From NCBI GenBank assembly GCA_963693365.1, contig CAVNZM010000009.1, positions 10,168,001 to 10,232,000 on the forward strand: a stretch of DNA of 64,000 nucleotides, read 5' to 3'. This DNA comes from Amoebidium appalachense (Eukaryota; Ichthyosporea). The notes under the pieces are model-generated. The model saw only the letters and a list, made by a program, of their open reading frames with translations. It was not told the origin of the DNA and made no database searches. Position 1 is the first letter of the stretch, and every line of letters starts with the position of its first letter. This document shows, in pieces, positions 43,540 to 57,195 of the stretch. The position numbers were made by a program, and so were the translations under genes.

Positions 43540-45950
43540 GGTAGTTATTGAAAAAACCAATAATGTCTAGGTAACATACTATGTACATATACTATGCTAC
43601 AAAGGGGGTTCTATACGAGCTACAACGTTGTGTTTTTTTCGTGTGACCCTTGTACTCCAGGGGCACATTCACCATCCCCCCCATAAACTTTGTGGTAAAG
43701 TTCTCGTGCTAGAAGCTGTTCTGTGGGTAGTTATTGAAAAAACGAATAATGTCTAGGTAACATATGTACATATGCTATGCTACAAGGGGGGTTCTATTCG
43801 AGCTACAATGTTGTGGTTTTTTTGTGTGACCCTCGTACTCCAGGGGCACATTCACCATCCCCCCCATAAACTTTGTGGCAAATCTCTCGTGCTAGAGGCT
43901 GTTCTGTGGGTAGTTATTGAAAAACCAATAATGTCTAGGTAACGTATGTACATATACTATGCTACAAGGGGGGTTCTATACGAGCTACAACGTTGTGTTT
44001 TTTTCGTGTGACCCTTGTACTCCAGGGGTACATTCACCATCCCACCCATAAACTTTGTGGTAAATGTCTCGTGCTAGAAGCTGTTCTGTGGGTAGTTATT
44101 GAAAAAACCAATAATGTCTAGGTAACACATGGACATATACTATGCTACAAGGGGGTTCTATTCGAGCTACAATGTTGTGTTTTTTTCGTGTGACCCTCGT
44201 ACTCCAGGGGCACATTATCCATCCCCCCCATAAACTTTGTGGTAAATTTCTCGTGCTAGAAGCTGTTCTGTGGGTAGTTATTGAAAAAACCAATAATGTC
44301 TAGGTAACATACTATGTACATATACTATGCTACAAGGGGGGTTCTATACGAGCTACAACGTTGTGTTTTTTTCGTGTGACCCTCGTACTCCAGGGGCACA
44401 TTCACCATCCCCCCCCATAAACGTTTTGGTAAATCTCTCGTGCTAGAGGCTGTTCTGTGGGTAGTTATTGAAAAACCAATAATGTCTAGGTAACATATGT
44501 ACATATACTATGCTACAAGGGGGGTTCTATACGAGCTACAACGTTGTGTTTTTTTCGTGTGACCCTCGTACTCCAGGGGCACATTCACCATCCCCCCCAT
44601 AAACGTTTTGGTAAATCTCTCGTGCTAGAGGCTGTTCTGTGGGTAGTTATCGAAAAAACCAATAATGTGTAAGTAACACATGTGCATATATTATGCTACA
44701 GGGGGGGTTCTATTCGAGCTACAACGTTGTGTTTTTTTTGTGTGACCCTCGTACTCTAGGGGCACATTCACCATCCCCCCCATAAACTGTGTGGTAAATG
44801 TCTCGTGCTAGAAGCTGTTCTGTGGGTAGTTATTGAAAAAACCAATAATGTCTATGTAACACATGTACATATACTATGCTACAAGGGGGGTTCGATACGA
44901 GCTACAACGTTGTGGTTTTTTCGTGTGCCCCTCGTACTCCAGGGGCACATTCACCATCCCCCCCCCATAAACGTTTTGGTATATTTCTCGTGCTAGAGGC
45001 TGTTCTGTGGGTAGTTATTGAAAACCCCAAAAATGTCTAGGTAACACATGGACATATACTATGCTACAAGGGAGGTTTTATACGAGCTACAACGTTGTGT
45101 TTTTTTCGTGTGACCCTCGTACTCCAAGGGCACATTCACCATCCCCCCCATAAACTGTGTGGTAAATGTCTCGTGCTAGAAGCTGTTCTGTGGGTAGTTA
45201 TCGAAAAAACCAATAATGTGTAAGTAACACATGTACATATATTATCAGCTACAAGGGGGGTTCTATTCGAGCTACAACGTTGTGTTTTTTTTGTGTGACC
45301 CTCGTACTCCAGGGGCACATTCACCATCCCCCCCATAAACTGTGTGGTAAATGTCTCGTGCTAGAAGCTGTTCTGTGGGTAGTTATTGAAAAAACCAATA
45401 ATGTCTAGGTAACACATATACATATATTATGCTACAAGGGGGGTTCTATTCGAGCTACAACGTTGTGTTTTTTTCGTGTGACCCTCGTACTCCAGGGGCA
45501 CATTCACTATCCCCCCCATAAACTTTGTGGTAAATTTCTCGTGCGAGAGGCTGTTCTGTGGGTAGTTATTGAAAAAACCAATAATGTGTAAGTAACACAT
45601 GTACATATATTATGCTACAAGGGGGGTTCTATTCGAGCTACAACGTTGTGTTTTTTTCGTGTGACCCTCGTACTCCAGGGGCACATTCACCATCCCCCCC
45701 ATAAACTGTGTGGTAAATGTCTCGTGCTAGAAGCTGTTCTGTGGGTAGTTATTGAAAAAACCAATAATGTGTAAGTAACACATGTACATATACTATGCTA
45801 CAAGGGGGGTTCTATTCGAGCTACAACGTTGTGTTTTTTTCGTGTGGCCCTCGTACTCCAAGGGCACATTCACCATCTCCCCTTATAATTTGTGGTGAAT
45901 TTATCGTGCTAGAAGCTACTCTGTGGGTAGTTAGTGAAAAAACCCGATGC
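43540..45950. repeat. ~183-bp satellite array, about 13 units
   Basis: GGGTAGTTATTGAAAAAACC recurs at about 43540, 43727, 43911, 44093, 44275, 44460, 44644, 44826, 45014, 45195, 45378, 45560, 45747 and 45930. Each unit also holds CTACAACGTTGTGTTTTTTT and ACTCCAGGGGCACATTCACC. Units differ by a few bases. There are no spacers between units. Confidence 0.95.
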
Positions 45951-46189
45951 TTATAAGTAACGCATGCACAAATTGTCATCATAGCATTACACTACCATAG
46001 TAGTTGGTCGACAATAACGATATATTGGGAATGTGGACACCATATTGTAAACCAAAAAATAATAACACCATAATATACTACACATACCTAACAATGTATT
46101 GTGAATGAATAAAATACTTGCTTACGTGCTGGTAACATACGAGAAACAAGGATTCTCTCGCTCTTTTTTTCTTTCTTTTTTGTTTGTTT

Positions 46190-48960
<2,771 letters not shown>

Positions 48961-49211
48961 TCCGTGGTGATGGGTTTGGGGGGGAAGGGGGTGAGGGGAG
49001 TGAGGGATGTTTCGAAGAAAGAAAAGTATTGCAAGTAACAAGGGGGCATAGGACTAAAACAAAATGGAGGGGGAGGAGGGGGGGGATGCTGTAAACTTTG
49101 ATGCGTCTCGGGGACGTGTGTAGGGACTGCGAGTTCTCTTAGATTTGCATTTCAGAATTTTTTCTCTATTCCTCCAGGTTTTTTTTATATTTTTTTTAGG
49201 GTTGGGTTGGG

Positions 49212-49213
<2 letters not shown>

Positions 49214-49257
<44 letters not shown>
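49214..49257 (+). repeat. Poly-G run of 44 nt
   Basis: Uninterrupted G run in the TA element, upstream of the LINE fragment. Confidence 0.9.
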
Positions 49258-49259
<2 letters not shown>

Positions 49260-49778
49260 GTCATTACTTTCCTGTATTATCCTTTATGCTACTTCAAGTT
49301 TTATACCCTACCGCTTACACAGGATGTAGGCTGGTGAAAGGTTTAATGGTAGGACGTTCGGTGACGTTTGTACCACGGACCACGGGAACATCTTCCCCAG
49401 GAACAGTATTCAAAACAAAGAACTTTTATATTTTGAGGTGCTAAAAACGTGAGGACCACTTGTTATGGCCGTTGCCCTTCTCAATCTTGGTACGGAAATG
49501 CACCCATATTATACTGCAAATGTATTGTATATGACGTGTGTATATCGTACAGGTACTGGTAGTATATTGATAGTACCTCCTACGTAATGATTTGTTCGCA
49601 TTCGAACATACTGGCAGTATATACTGAGACTATAACCAATATATGGTGTCCTTCCTTAGCTGTGTCCGTATTGGTGACAGTATTATAGATGTATTCGTGA
49701 CATTGCCAATACCACTTGTGCCTTAGATATTCGCAATAGGATAAAAGTTTTCTTGCTATATCTGATTCTGTTGGTGTT

Positions 49779-50851
49779 ATGTTTCCCCATATGGTCGAAA
49801 AGAGGGTAGAGTTGGCTCGTAAGCGGTTAGCTTTCTTCTCGGCTAATATTTTTAAAGACACACCCCTCCATCCTTCTATTAGACTTACATTTATTCGCAC
49901 TTTTGTCTTCCCGGCATGTGAATATGGTTTACCCCTTCTCGCCGCTTGGATCAAGAAAGAGAGAACTAGAGCGCTTAAACCCTTGGCAAATTTCCTTGAA
50001 GCAGAAGTTGCCTCCTTTCTATCTAACAACTGTTGTAAACCTGGGCCTGTAACGCTCTCGATATATGGTCTGGTCCCAATAGCTGCTAGAGTATCCTATC
50101 TCGCGCTGAAATTCAATAAGCACATAAGCCGCTTAAAGAAGTATTTGCCCTCCCACCCTCTCTTCTCTATCCGACCTGTCCCCTCCTCACCTCTCCCCTC
50201 TTTCCTCCCCTCTCTCTCCCCTTCTCCCCTGGGCACAAATACAAATAAACCCCGCAATAGTGTGTGTGTGACTTTGGACTGCCACTTACTTATTAAACAT
50301 GTACACAATCACAAGATAATCACGCAATATAACAAATGGAAAAAGATACCACACGACACTAGACCCGATGAAAGCATACACCTTGAAAAACTAAGCCTTA
50401 TGTCTCGTTTTATATATACTGACCGCCTCAACCATATTGCCAAATATGGCACTCGCAAGTGTATAACACCTAAATACATATTACCTTCCTGTAGAACTGG
50501 TCTTTCTCTAGCTGATGGTATTATTGATCAATTACCACGCTTTTACTGTACACGTGCTATACAGTGGAGATCTAATAAGTATAAGGTGGCATCATTTGCA
50601 TGCCCAAACAACACACACACACACCAGTTTAACCGGTCATGTATCGCCAAATGTAGTTTGATAGACCACATAATACCGCAACACACACACGTCACATTCA
50701 CAACAGACACCCAGAAAGATAGCCTACCTGTAAATTACAACATCCTTGATTTTATACTAAACACGCGTAACTACGACCTGTTTATTAGATGTATTGATTG
50801 GCTTGAGAAACACATCACTACAAAATTATAGCGCACGCGCACACACACACA

Positions 50852-50898
<47 letters not shown>

Positions 50899-50930
50899 CC
50901 AGCTGATACCGAGTGTCCCGAGGGGAGCCC

Positions 50931-50988
<58 letters not shown>
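49779..50988 (+). mobile_element. 5'-truncated LINE (non-LTR retrotransposon) 3' end with poly(A)
   Basis: A 350-codon frame (49779-50831) carries IRLTFIRTFVFPACEYGLPL, the pattern at the end of LINE reverse transcriptases (thumb region), then a C-terminal domain with scattered Cys/His (CTRAIQW; FACPNNTHTHQFNRSCIAKC) that may be a zinc-binding tail. It is followed by (CA)n and a 50-nt poly(A) (50936-50988), as in LINE 3' ends. The catalytic FADD-type motif is absent, so it is truncated and dead. The target duplication could not be recognised. Confidence 0.7.
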
Positions 50989-50989
<1 letters not shown>

Positions 50990-51099
50990 GGGGAACCCCA
51001 ACTAATTGATTTCTCCTTGTAGTCTTTATGGTGTCTCGTAGAGAAAGTAAACCCTGATATATAGTCACCACCCGACATCTATGTACGTGATCATGATAT

Positions 51100-52104
51100 A
51101 CCGCTGAGGGGATATTCCGAGCAAACCCCCCCCCCCCCTACCTGAGACTGGTTCTCTTTGCCTCGAGTAAACAGCGTAAACCCCCCATGTTTATGTCCTA
51201 CTAATATGGATGTGATATGGGTAGGATATGATCTACATAATGTCAGTATATGTCCACCCTAATACCACGGTATTAGCAATGTACTGCGCATACAAGGACT
51301 ACACTCCGAACATGTTTGTTGAACATGTGTTGGCAATACATTCACAATATTGCAACTACATAGGTAAAGTGACCTGTTCTTTCATCCCCAATATTGTACC
51401 AATATATTGGCAATAAAATACACGCCCCATATTTTCGGTTGCAGCAGCAGCTTTTACCTATTGATAATAGGTGCATAATAGTCTTGATATTGTGACGGAT
51501 ACATTGGCAATACATTTGAACCGTATTGAGACCCTATTATAAGCATATCACAACCCTATAACCAATAGCGACGGTATGTTTGTATCGGCCATATGGGACA
51601 TATGTGTTGGGTATATTGCCAATAACCCAAAATGGTCAGGAATAATACATTCATAATATATTGGCAATAGTCTTGCCACGTTGGACAATACCATAATTTG
51701 ACACAAAATTATCCTACATTTTATATATTCATAACTCATTGACAATACTCCGCAAGCAATAGTATAATACCGAATAAATACATTGACAATATCGAAATTG
51801 TATTGTTAATAGGCACACGTACACGCGTTTTGAGATATTGCCAGTACATTACTCATACGGTATATAGTTATTGGTGGTAGACCCGGCATGGTATGACAAT
51901 AATATCAAAATATGTTGCCGATATTACGTCAATATTACAGTTCTATTACACTTCTATAGCGTCTCTACCACAGAAAATCTCTACTCGCAATACATTGGCA
52001 ATGGATAATTGATATTACTTCAGTATTAATCTGGTATTCTTACGATATTGGCAATAGATAATAGCCTCACAATACTGGCAATACCGCCGGGAAGTTTGCT
52101 GATG
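51100..52104. repeat. Right subterminal region with ATTGGCAAT-type repeats and inverted end
   Basis: Mirror of the left end: ATTGGCAATA/ATTGCCAATA motifs in both orientations in A/T-rich DNA, ending CCGGGAAGTTTGCTGATG directly before TA. Confidence 0.8.
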
Positions 52105-53224
52105 TATCGAGAGGAAGGACTACCTCCCCACCACAGCACGACCGAACAGCGTGGCGGCGGATCTGTTTTTCATGCCACGTTACTCAAAGGCAAACAGGGG
52201 GTACAAGGGGGGATTGAGCATGATTGACATGAACACGAGGCAGGCAACGGTCGTGCCCATAAAGACAAAGAGCTCAGGGAGCGGGAAGAACGAGCACCTC
52301 ACCATCAGCAACGGGCCGGAGATGCAGAGGGCTGTGCACAAAGCCTTAAAGACCATCAGGGAGATGAAGGACGAAAGCAACAAAGGGGAGGAAAACCTAC
52401 AACCTACAGAGGTCAAGCAGATCTTTACGGACAAGGGCACGGAGTTCCTCAGCAATACAATGAAAAAGTACTACGATCAACACGACATCACCATCCTCCC
52501 TCAAAAGCCAGGCCGAAAACCACGCAACGTGGCCATGGTAGAACGGTTCCATCGCACCCTAAAGCAAGGATTGAGCAAGTACATGGAGGCCAACGACACG
52601 GGCAAGTGGACGGGGGAGGGGTTGGAAAACGTGTTGGAGGATTACAACGACACGTACCATGGTTCGATCGGTAGAGAGCCCAACAAGATGACCCAGAGGG
52701 CCGAACGGTGGAACAGCATCAACACGTGGCTGGAGAACAGGAAGCAAAAAGGTAAGCTACGTGCCAAGATGGGGCACACGGAGGGCGTGCACGTGCGTGC
52801 ACTCAAAAAGCCAAAGGGACCGTTTGAAAAGGAGGGAAGAAACTGGTCCAAGGACGTCTACACGCTCGCCTACAAGGATGCAAGTGGGTGGGCGCTACGC
52901 AACGCGGCTACAGGGGAGATGAGGAAACACACGCCAGGCCTACGCTACGCTTGGCCAGACACCATGCTAAAGAAGGTACCACCTACCAGCGTGTCTGTAC
53001 CGCCCAGCAGCGGGATGCGTGCAGCTCGCAAGGAGACAGCCAAGGAGAGGGCTCGCGAGGAGCTGGCGTTTGAAGGGCGCGAGCTGGTGCGCCAGAAGGG
53101 CACGCGTGCACAAGCCCAAAAGGAAAAGGAAAAACGAAAGGCACAGGAACTGAGAAAACTGGAGTTTGCCCACCAACAGGAGCAAACGGGTCTGCGTCGC
53201 AGTGAAAGGCGTGCACGCCGCTAG
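52105..53224 (+). pseudogene. Retroviral-type (rve) integrase, catalytic part
   Basis: Inserts viral DNA into the host genome. The frame continues from the TA junction with no need for its own start. The DDE triad is visible: Asp in ADLFFMPRYSK, Asp in FTDKGTEFLSN and Glu in MVERFHRTLKQG (about 36 residues apart). A C-terminal SH3-like region (VYTLAYKDASGWALRNAATG) and a basic Ala/Arg/Glu-rich tail follow. The family makes the short target duplications seen at 13997 and 60168. The gene as a whole (40205-53224) is split by the 11.7 kb insertion and presumably inactive now. Confidence 0.92.
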
Positions 53225-53583
53225 GTGTGACCTGCCCATTCTGGAAAAACCATCCGTCTTGAAAAAAAAACAGAGACGCCCCACCAACCAGCCACCGCGA
53301 AAACTGGCCATTTTGGGATGATTGCGCAAACAGGGGACGCCCCACCAACCAGCGACCGCCAAAACTAGCCCAATTTGGTCGCCTTCCAAATCAGGCTAAT
53401 CCTCCATGTGCGGACCCCAGGCCCAGGTCCGGATCAGGCCCGTGCGGGTCGGTTCGGGTCGGCCTGGTCAGATTTGGGTCGCGTCGACCCGTTAACGACC
53501 CGGCCCGACCCGACCCGGGCTAATCTGGACCGGCCCGTGGCCCGCGAAATTTTCACAGCACACAGGTGCGGGACTGTGTGATC
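53225..53583 (+). other. Intergenic region with two short repeats
   Basis: GACGCCCCACCAACCAGC occurs twice (about 53275 and 53336), each followed by GCGAAAACT/GCCAAAACT. A GGGTCGG/CCGACCC-rich palindromic stretch (about 53430-53520) follows and may form hairpins. No gene is supportable. Confidence 0.55.
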
Positions 53584-54129
53584 ATGGGGCTGGGCAGCTG
53601 CTGCGGGGTGTACAAGGTCACGCAGGACAAGAGGAAGGCCGGAGTGGACACTGACAAGGTGCAGACACCAGCATGGGTGCTGGATGCACTCGAAAAGGAG
53701 TTTGGCGCACTCAATGACCCCTGCCCCATCACCTGGCGGGAGGGGGAGGACCCTTGCGCACTCACAGACGACGACGTGTGGTCCACCGAGAAAATAAACT
53801 ATGTCAACCCTCCCTTCTCTGAGATTCCCCCATTTTTACGCATGGCCATACGAATGTACATATCCAAGGGTAGAAAGAGCGTGCTGCTCGTGCCTGCACG
53901 CACGGAGGCACGCTGGTTCCATGACCTGGCCTTCAGGTACGCCGCAGAGATACGCATCCTGAGGGGTAGGATCAAGTTTGAGGGGTTCAAGAGGCCATCG
54001 CCAGAGGGCGTGTGCCTGCTTTTGTTCACAGAGCCTCAGCCTGTCGGTGGCCCGCGTGTAGTGTCGTGGATGCCTGAGGCATACCCGCGCAGCTCAAAGG
54101 CAGGGGCCGTGTTGGGGCTGGATTTCTAG
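53584..54129 (+). CDS. DNA N6-adenine methyltransferase, phage Dam type
   Basis: ATG at 53584 (MGLGSCCGVYK). TPAWVLDALEKEFG, then DPCP, then the catalytic INYVNPPFSE (a (D/N)PP(Y/F) motif), then LLVPARTEARWFHDL and ILRGRIKFEG follow the order of the phage DNA adenine methyltransferase family (Dam/PF05869 type), which transfers a methyl group from S-adenosylmethionine to N6 of adenine. 181 residues, normal for the family. A virus could use it to mark its own DNA. The usual members are in bacteriophages, so lateral acquisition is likely. The frame is intact. Confidence 0.88.
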   Translation: MGLGSCCGVYKVTQDKRKAGVDTDKVQTPAWVLDALEKEFGALNDPCPITWREGEDPCALTDDDVWSTEKINYVNPPFSEIPPFLRMAIRMYISKGRKSVLLVPARTEARWFHDLAFRYAAEIRILRGRIKFEGFKRPSPEGVCLLLFTEPQPVGGPRVVSWMPEAYPRSSKAGAVLGLDF

Positions 54130-54204
54130 CTTAATGACTAAGATCTACTAGTAGGGTCTAGATCATAAAAATGTGTGTTAGAGTGTATGTAGTGCGTGCA
54201 CACC

Positions 54205-54468
54205 ATGGCCAACACCTACCAAATCGTGCTGAACGACCAGTTTCAGCCCCTCACTGCGCGTACGTCAAACGCCACGCACACAGACTTTAGCTACTATGGC
54301 CAGCAGGCGATGGCACAGGCCGTTGCGGACAAGATATGCCCGCACGGTACCCGCCACCCCTTCTTCCTCAAACCAAGCACCATGGCAGGGTCTGCAGCAG
54401 GCCGATTTGCTCGCCCCAGACCCACCTTTGCGGCACTCAGGCGTGCACATGGCAGGCCCATGCACTGA
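54205..54468 (+). CDS. Small viral protein of unknown function, 87 residues
   Basis: ATG at 54205 in good context (CACACCATGGCC). MANTYQIVLNDQFQPL, then YYGQQAMAQAVADKI, then an Arg/Ala/Pro-rich tail (GRFARPRPTFAALRRAHG). Same strand as the methyltransferase. No domain recognised. Confidence 0.55.
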   Translation: MANTYQIVLNDQFQPLTARTSNATHTDFSYYGQQAMAQAVADKICPHGTRHPFFLKPSTMAGSAAGRFARPRPTFAALRRAHGRPMH

Positions 54469-54565
54469 CCGCTAGTGTACGTAGTAGGCCATGGCCAAGC
54501 GGGCAATTGGCAACCAAAAATAAAAATAATGTGCATGCATAAGTAAACGTGCAAGTCACGTCACC

Positions 54566-55147
54566 ATGGGGGTGTCATCGCAAGGCAGGAGCGCCAACAC
54601 GCGTGTCATCTACGTGCAGAACCGGCCAAACAAGGCCTCAGAGGTAGCCAAGTGGGTGGGGGCCCTGGCGGGCGGTGCTGCCTTGGGGGCAGGGGGGTAC
54701 TATGCATGGAAGCACAAGGGGGACATTGCGAGGGGGGTGGGCAACTACATGTACAACAAGGCTGCGGATGCTGCCACCTACACTGCAGGGAAGGCGGGGG
54801 AGGCGGGGGGGACGGTGTTCAAGGGCCTCAAGGGGGTAGCGCGTGCCACAGGCGATGCTGCCATGCAGGGCACGCAGCGTGCAGGGCAGGGCGCGCAGAA
54901 TGGTGCATTCAGTGCGTGGAAGACCCTGAGGAATGGCACGAGGGATGCGGGCAACTACCTGCTGCACAACACCCAGGATGCGTTGGGATATGGTCCTTAT
55001 AACTTGAATGCTGCAGGCACACGCACGGGAAACAGCTACGAGTGGAGGGGGGGTGGAGGGGGCGGTGCGCAGGTGCTTGTCGGCGGTAAGCCCTACGTCT
55101 GGCCGCCAGCCAGGTCGCCAAACGTATCGGGACGCGGCATCCTCTAA
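54566..55147 (+). CDS. Gly/Ala-rich putative membrane-active virion protein, 193 residues
   Basis: ATG at 54566 (CGTCACCATGGGG). One hydrophobic Gly/Ala segment (WVGALAGGAALGAGGYYAW, residues about 31-49) is followed by a Gly/Ala-rich amphipathic region with several Asn-Tyr and Gly-Thr repeats, and ends in a Gly tract and SGRGIL. Short Gly/Ala-rich amphipathic proteins of this kind occur in Polinton-like and adenoviral particles as membrane-disrupting or membrane-anchored components; this is by resemblance only. Confidence 0.55.
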   Translation: MGVSSQGRSANTRVIYVQNRPNKASEVAKWVGALAGGAALGAGGYYAWKHKGDIARGVGNYMYNKAADAATYTAGKAGEAGGTVFKGLKGVARATGDAAMQGTQRAGQGAQNGAFSAWKTLRNGTRDAGNYLLHNTQDALGYGPYNLNAAGTRTGNSYEWRGGGGGGAQVLVGGKPYVWPPARSPNVSGRGIL

Positions 55148-55432
55148 TGGAACCTTCCGTTCATGGTAAGTGTGCAGGGAAAAACCGTTGGCGGGCGGTG
55201 CGAGCGGCCAATCAAATTTTGTAGAATTTGTTGACTTGCATTCCATTGGCGCCTCCCCTGCGCTCCTATTGGACGCCTAGGGCAACAGGAGTCACCGAAT
55301 TTTGGAGCACGGTAGCGTGTGTGCACCGGAGGGCACAAAAGCCACCTGCAAACGTTCCTTCTTCAAACACTTTTTCTTATATTCTAAGCCACTCTAGCCT
55401 GGTCTTTTTGCAAGCAGCGAACTTTGGAAACC
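55148..55432 (+). promoter_or_regulatory. Promoter region with CCAAT-type viral motifs
   Basis: GCGGCCAATC (about 55205), CATTGGCGCC and TATTGGACGCCTAGG (about 55266) match the AAGGCGTCCAAT motif clustered at both ends of the element. ATG at 55433 follows with AAACCATGG context. Confidence 0.5.
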
Positions 55433-56533
55433 ATGGCAGACCTCTCCTTCCTGCCCCCTCTAGATCTAGACGATGCTGATGTTCTTGCTGCCGCCGCAGC
55501 AGCCATTTCTGTGCCAGCCCGCAGGCCTCCTCCTGGCCGCACCTTCTCCTGGCATCTCAAAGATTTGGATCTTGACACTGTTCTGCTTCAACCCTTCTAC
55601 GCATCCTACCGCACGCTTGCTGAGGGGTATGCAGCACAGCCCAGTGTTTCCGCCAACGCAGCGTCCTTCCTCCTCTCCGCCAAGAAAGGTGACTTCTTCG
55701 CTGGCTATGATGCAGGGGGCGAAGTCTACTTCCAAAAACGCTTCACGGGTCTAGATGACTTTGATGGGGCATGGCTCCCTGAGATGCTGGTGCGTGGTAC
55801 CATCTCTGAGCCTGCAGAACTGGCTGAACTGCACGGCAAGTCGCTTTTGGCAACACTCGCGTGCCGCAACGCCCTCATGCTCAAGGGGGTGGCTGCTGCT
55901 GTGGTAGACATCCTCCTACCGCAGTTCACAGAGCATGAGAGATCCACTAGGCACAAGGTAGAGACAGACCCTCAGTTGGTTGGCAACTACATGCAGAGGT
56001 ACCTGGAGGAGATAGAGGCCAACTGGGAGCCCATCGTCGGGATGTGCAAGGCAGGACTCACTCCCCACAGGGAGAGAGAGGTGGCCCGCCACCTGGCTCG
56101 TGTTGTTGCTGGCTTCCTGCAGACCATGGTGGCCACTGCAAAGGCAGCCAAGTTGAAGTCCACGCCCCTCTTCAAAGGGGTCGCCATGGATGTCCTCCAT
56201 GACATGCAGGCATTGCTGCGTGGGGTTGCGAATGAGCGTATGTATGGTCCAGGTGAGAAGATTGTGTTTGCAGGGCTGATCAAGAAAAACATCCACAAGG
56301 AGGCACCATCACGGCGCAAGTCCGGCACGTTCATCGACATTGCCCCCAAGGAGAAGGAAAACCTTGCCCCCCTCCGCAGCAGCAGCACCAACAGCAACAC
56401 CCCCTACAACAACAACAACAACATCATGACGGTCGGTGCCCCCTACTTCTACGGTAGGACCCGGGTACCTAACTTACTCCGTACCTCAGCGGCACCGCCC
56501 CTCAAGACTGTGAACCATGGCTACATGGGCTAG
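55433..56533 (+). CDS. Viral protein of unknown function, 366 residues
   Basis: ATG at 55433 (MADLSFLPPLDLDD). Mostly helical: KRFTGLDDFDGAWLPEMLV, CRNALMLKGVAAAVVDILL, then HLARVVAGFLQTMVATAKAA. The tail is Ser/Asn-rich (SSSTNSNTPYNNNNN). Its codons are less strictly G/C-ending than the capsid genes. It has its own promoter-like region with the element's CCAAT motif. No homology recognised. Confidence 0.65.
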   Translation: MADLSFLPPLDLDDADVLAAAAAAISVPARRPPPGRTFSWHLKDLDLDTVLLQPFYASYRTLAEGYAAQPSVSANAASFLLSAKKGDFFAGYDAGGEVYFQKRFTGLDDFDGAWLPEMLVRGTISEPAELAELHGKSLLATLACRNALMLKGVAAAVVDILLPQFTEHERSTRHKVETDPQLVGNYMQRYLEEIEANWEPIVGMCKAGLTPHREREVARHLARVVAGFLQTMVATAKAAKLKSTPLFKGVAMDVLHDMQALLRGVANERMYGPGEKIVFAGLIKKNIHKEAPSRRKSGTFIDIAPKEKENLAPLRSSSTNSNTPYNNNNNIMTVGAPYFYGRTRVPNLLRTSAAPPLKTVNHGYMG

Positions 56534-56966
56534 TGCACAGGATAGGGGGGCAGTGCCCTAAACTTTGCCATTTTTAATTTTTTAGTAAAGTACCTTAAAG
56601 TTTGAGCATGCCATGGTCTCATTAACATAGACACCGTTGTGATTTGTGTATACATAGTGGGCAGTGCCCTTTATTTTCACGTTTTTTTTCTTCTTCTTCT
56701 ATACAAAGAATTGAACCGACGGCAAAAATAAACTTTTGTTTTTTTACGAAACTTCCAAGAAAAAAAACAGAGCACAAGCTGAAGACTACCATGGTGCATT
56801 GCACACGTGTGCCTGCACGTGTGCGTGTGTGTGTGCATGTGTGTGCATGTGTGTGCTTGTGTGTGCCAAAACACTCTAACAAAAATCTATGAAGATTTTA
56901 ACGATAAAAAATAAAAAAAAAACTTTGTGATCTGTGGATGCATTGGGCGGAGCCCTTTATTTTCAC

Positions 56967-57001
<35 letters not shown>

Positions 57002-57093
57002 CCTCAAAGAAAACCGACGGCAAAAAGATCCAAGGAAAAAAACAGAGCACAAGTTGAAGACTACTATGGTGCATTGCACACGTGTGCCTGCAC

Positions 57094-57135
<42 letters not shown>

Positions 57136-57195
57136 ATGTGTGTGTGTGCATGTGTGTGTGTGTGTGTGTGTGTGTGCATGTGTGTGTGTGTGTGT
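56534..57195. repeat. Duplicated ~290-bp unit with (GT)n
   Basis: The stretch CCCTTTATTTTCACG ... AAAACAGAGCACAAG ... GGTGCATTGCACACGTGTGC occurs twice (about 56665-56880 and 56950-57195), each ending in GT-rich DNA. The first copy has an A/T-rich tract where the second has a T run of about 30. Intergenic between two convergent genes. Confidence 0.85.

Noticed and set aside
43540-45950. Regular ~183-bp repeats considered as a CRISPR or rDNA spacer array
   Set aside because: No spacers and no rRNA genes; it is a plain satellite within a transposon.
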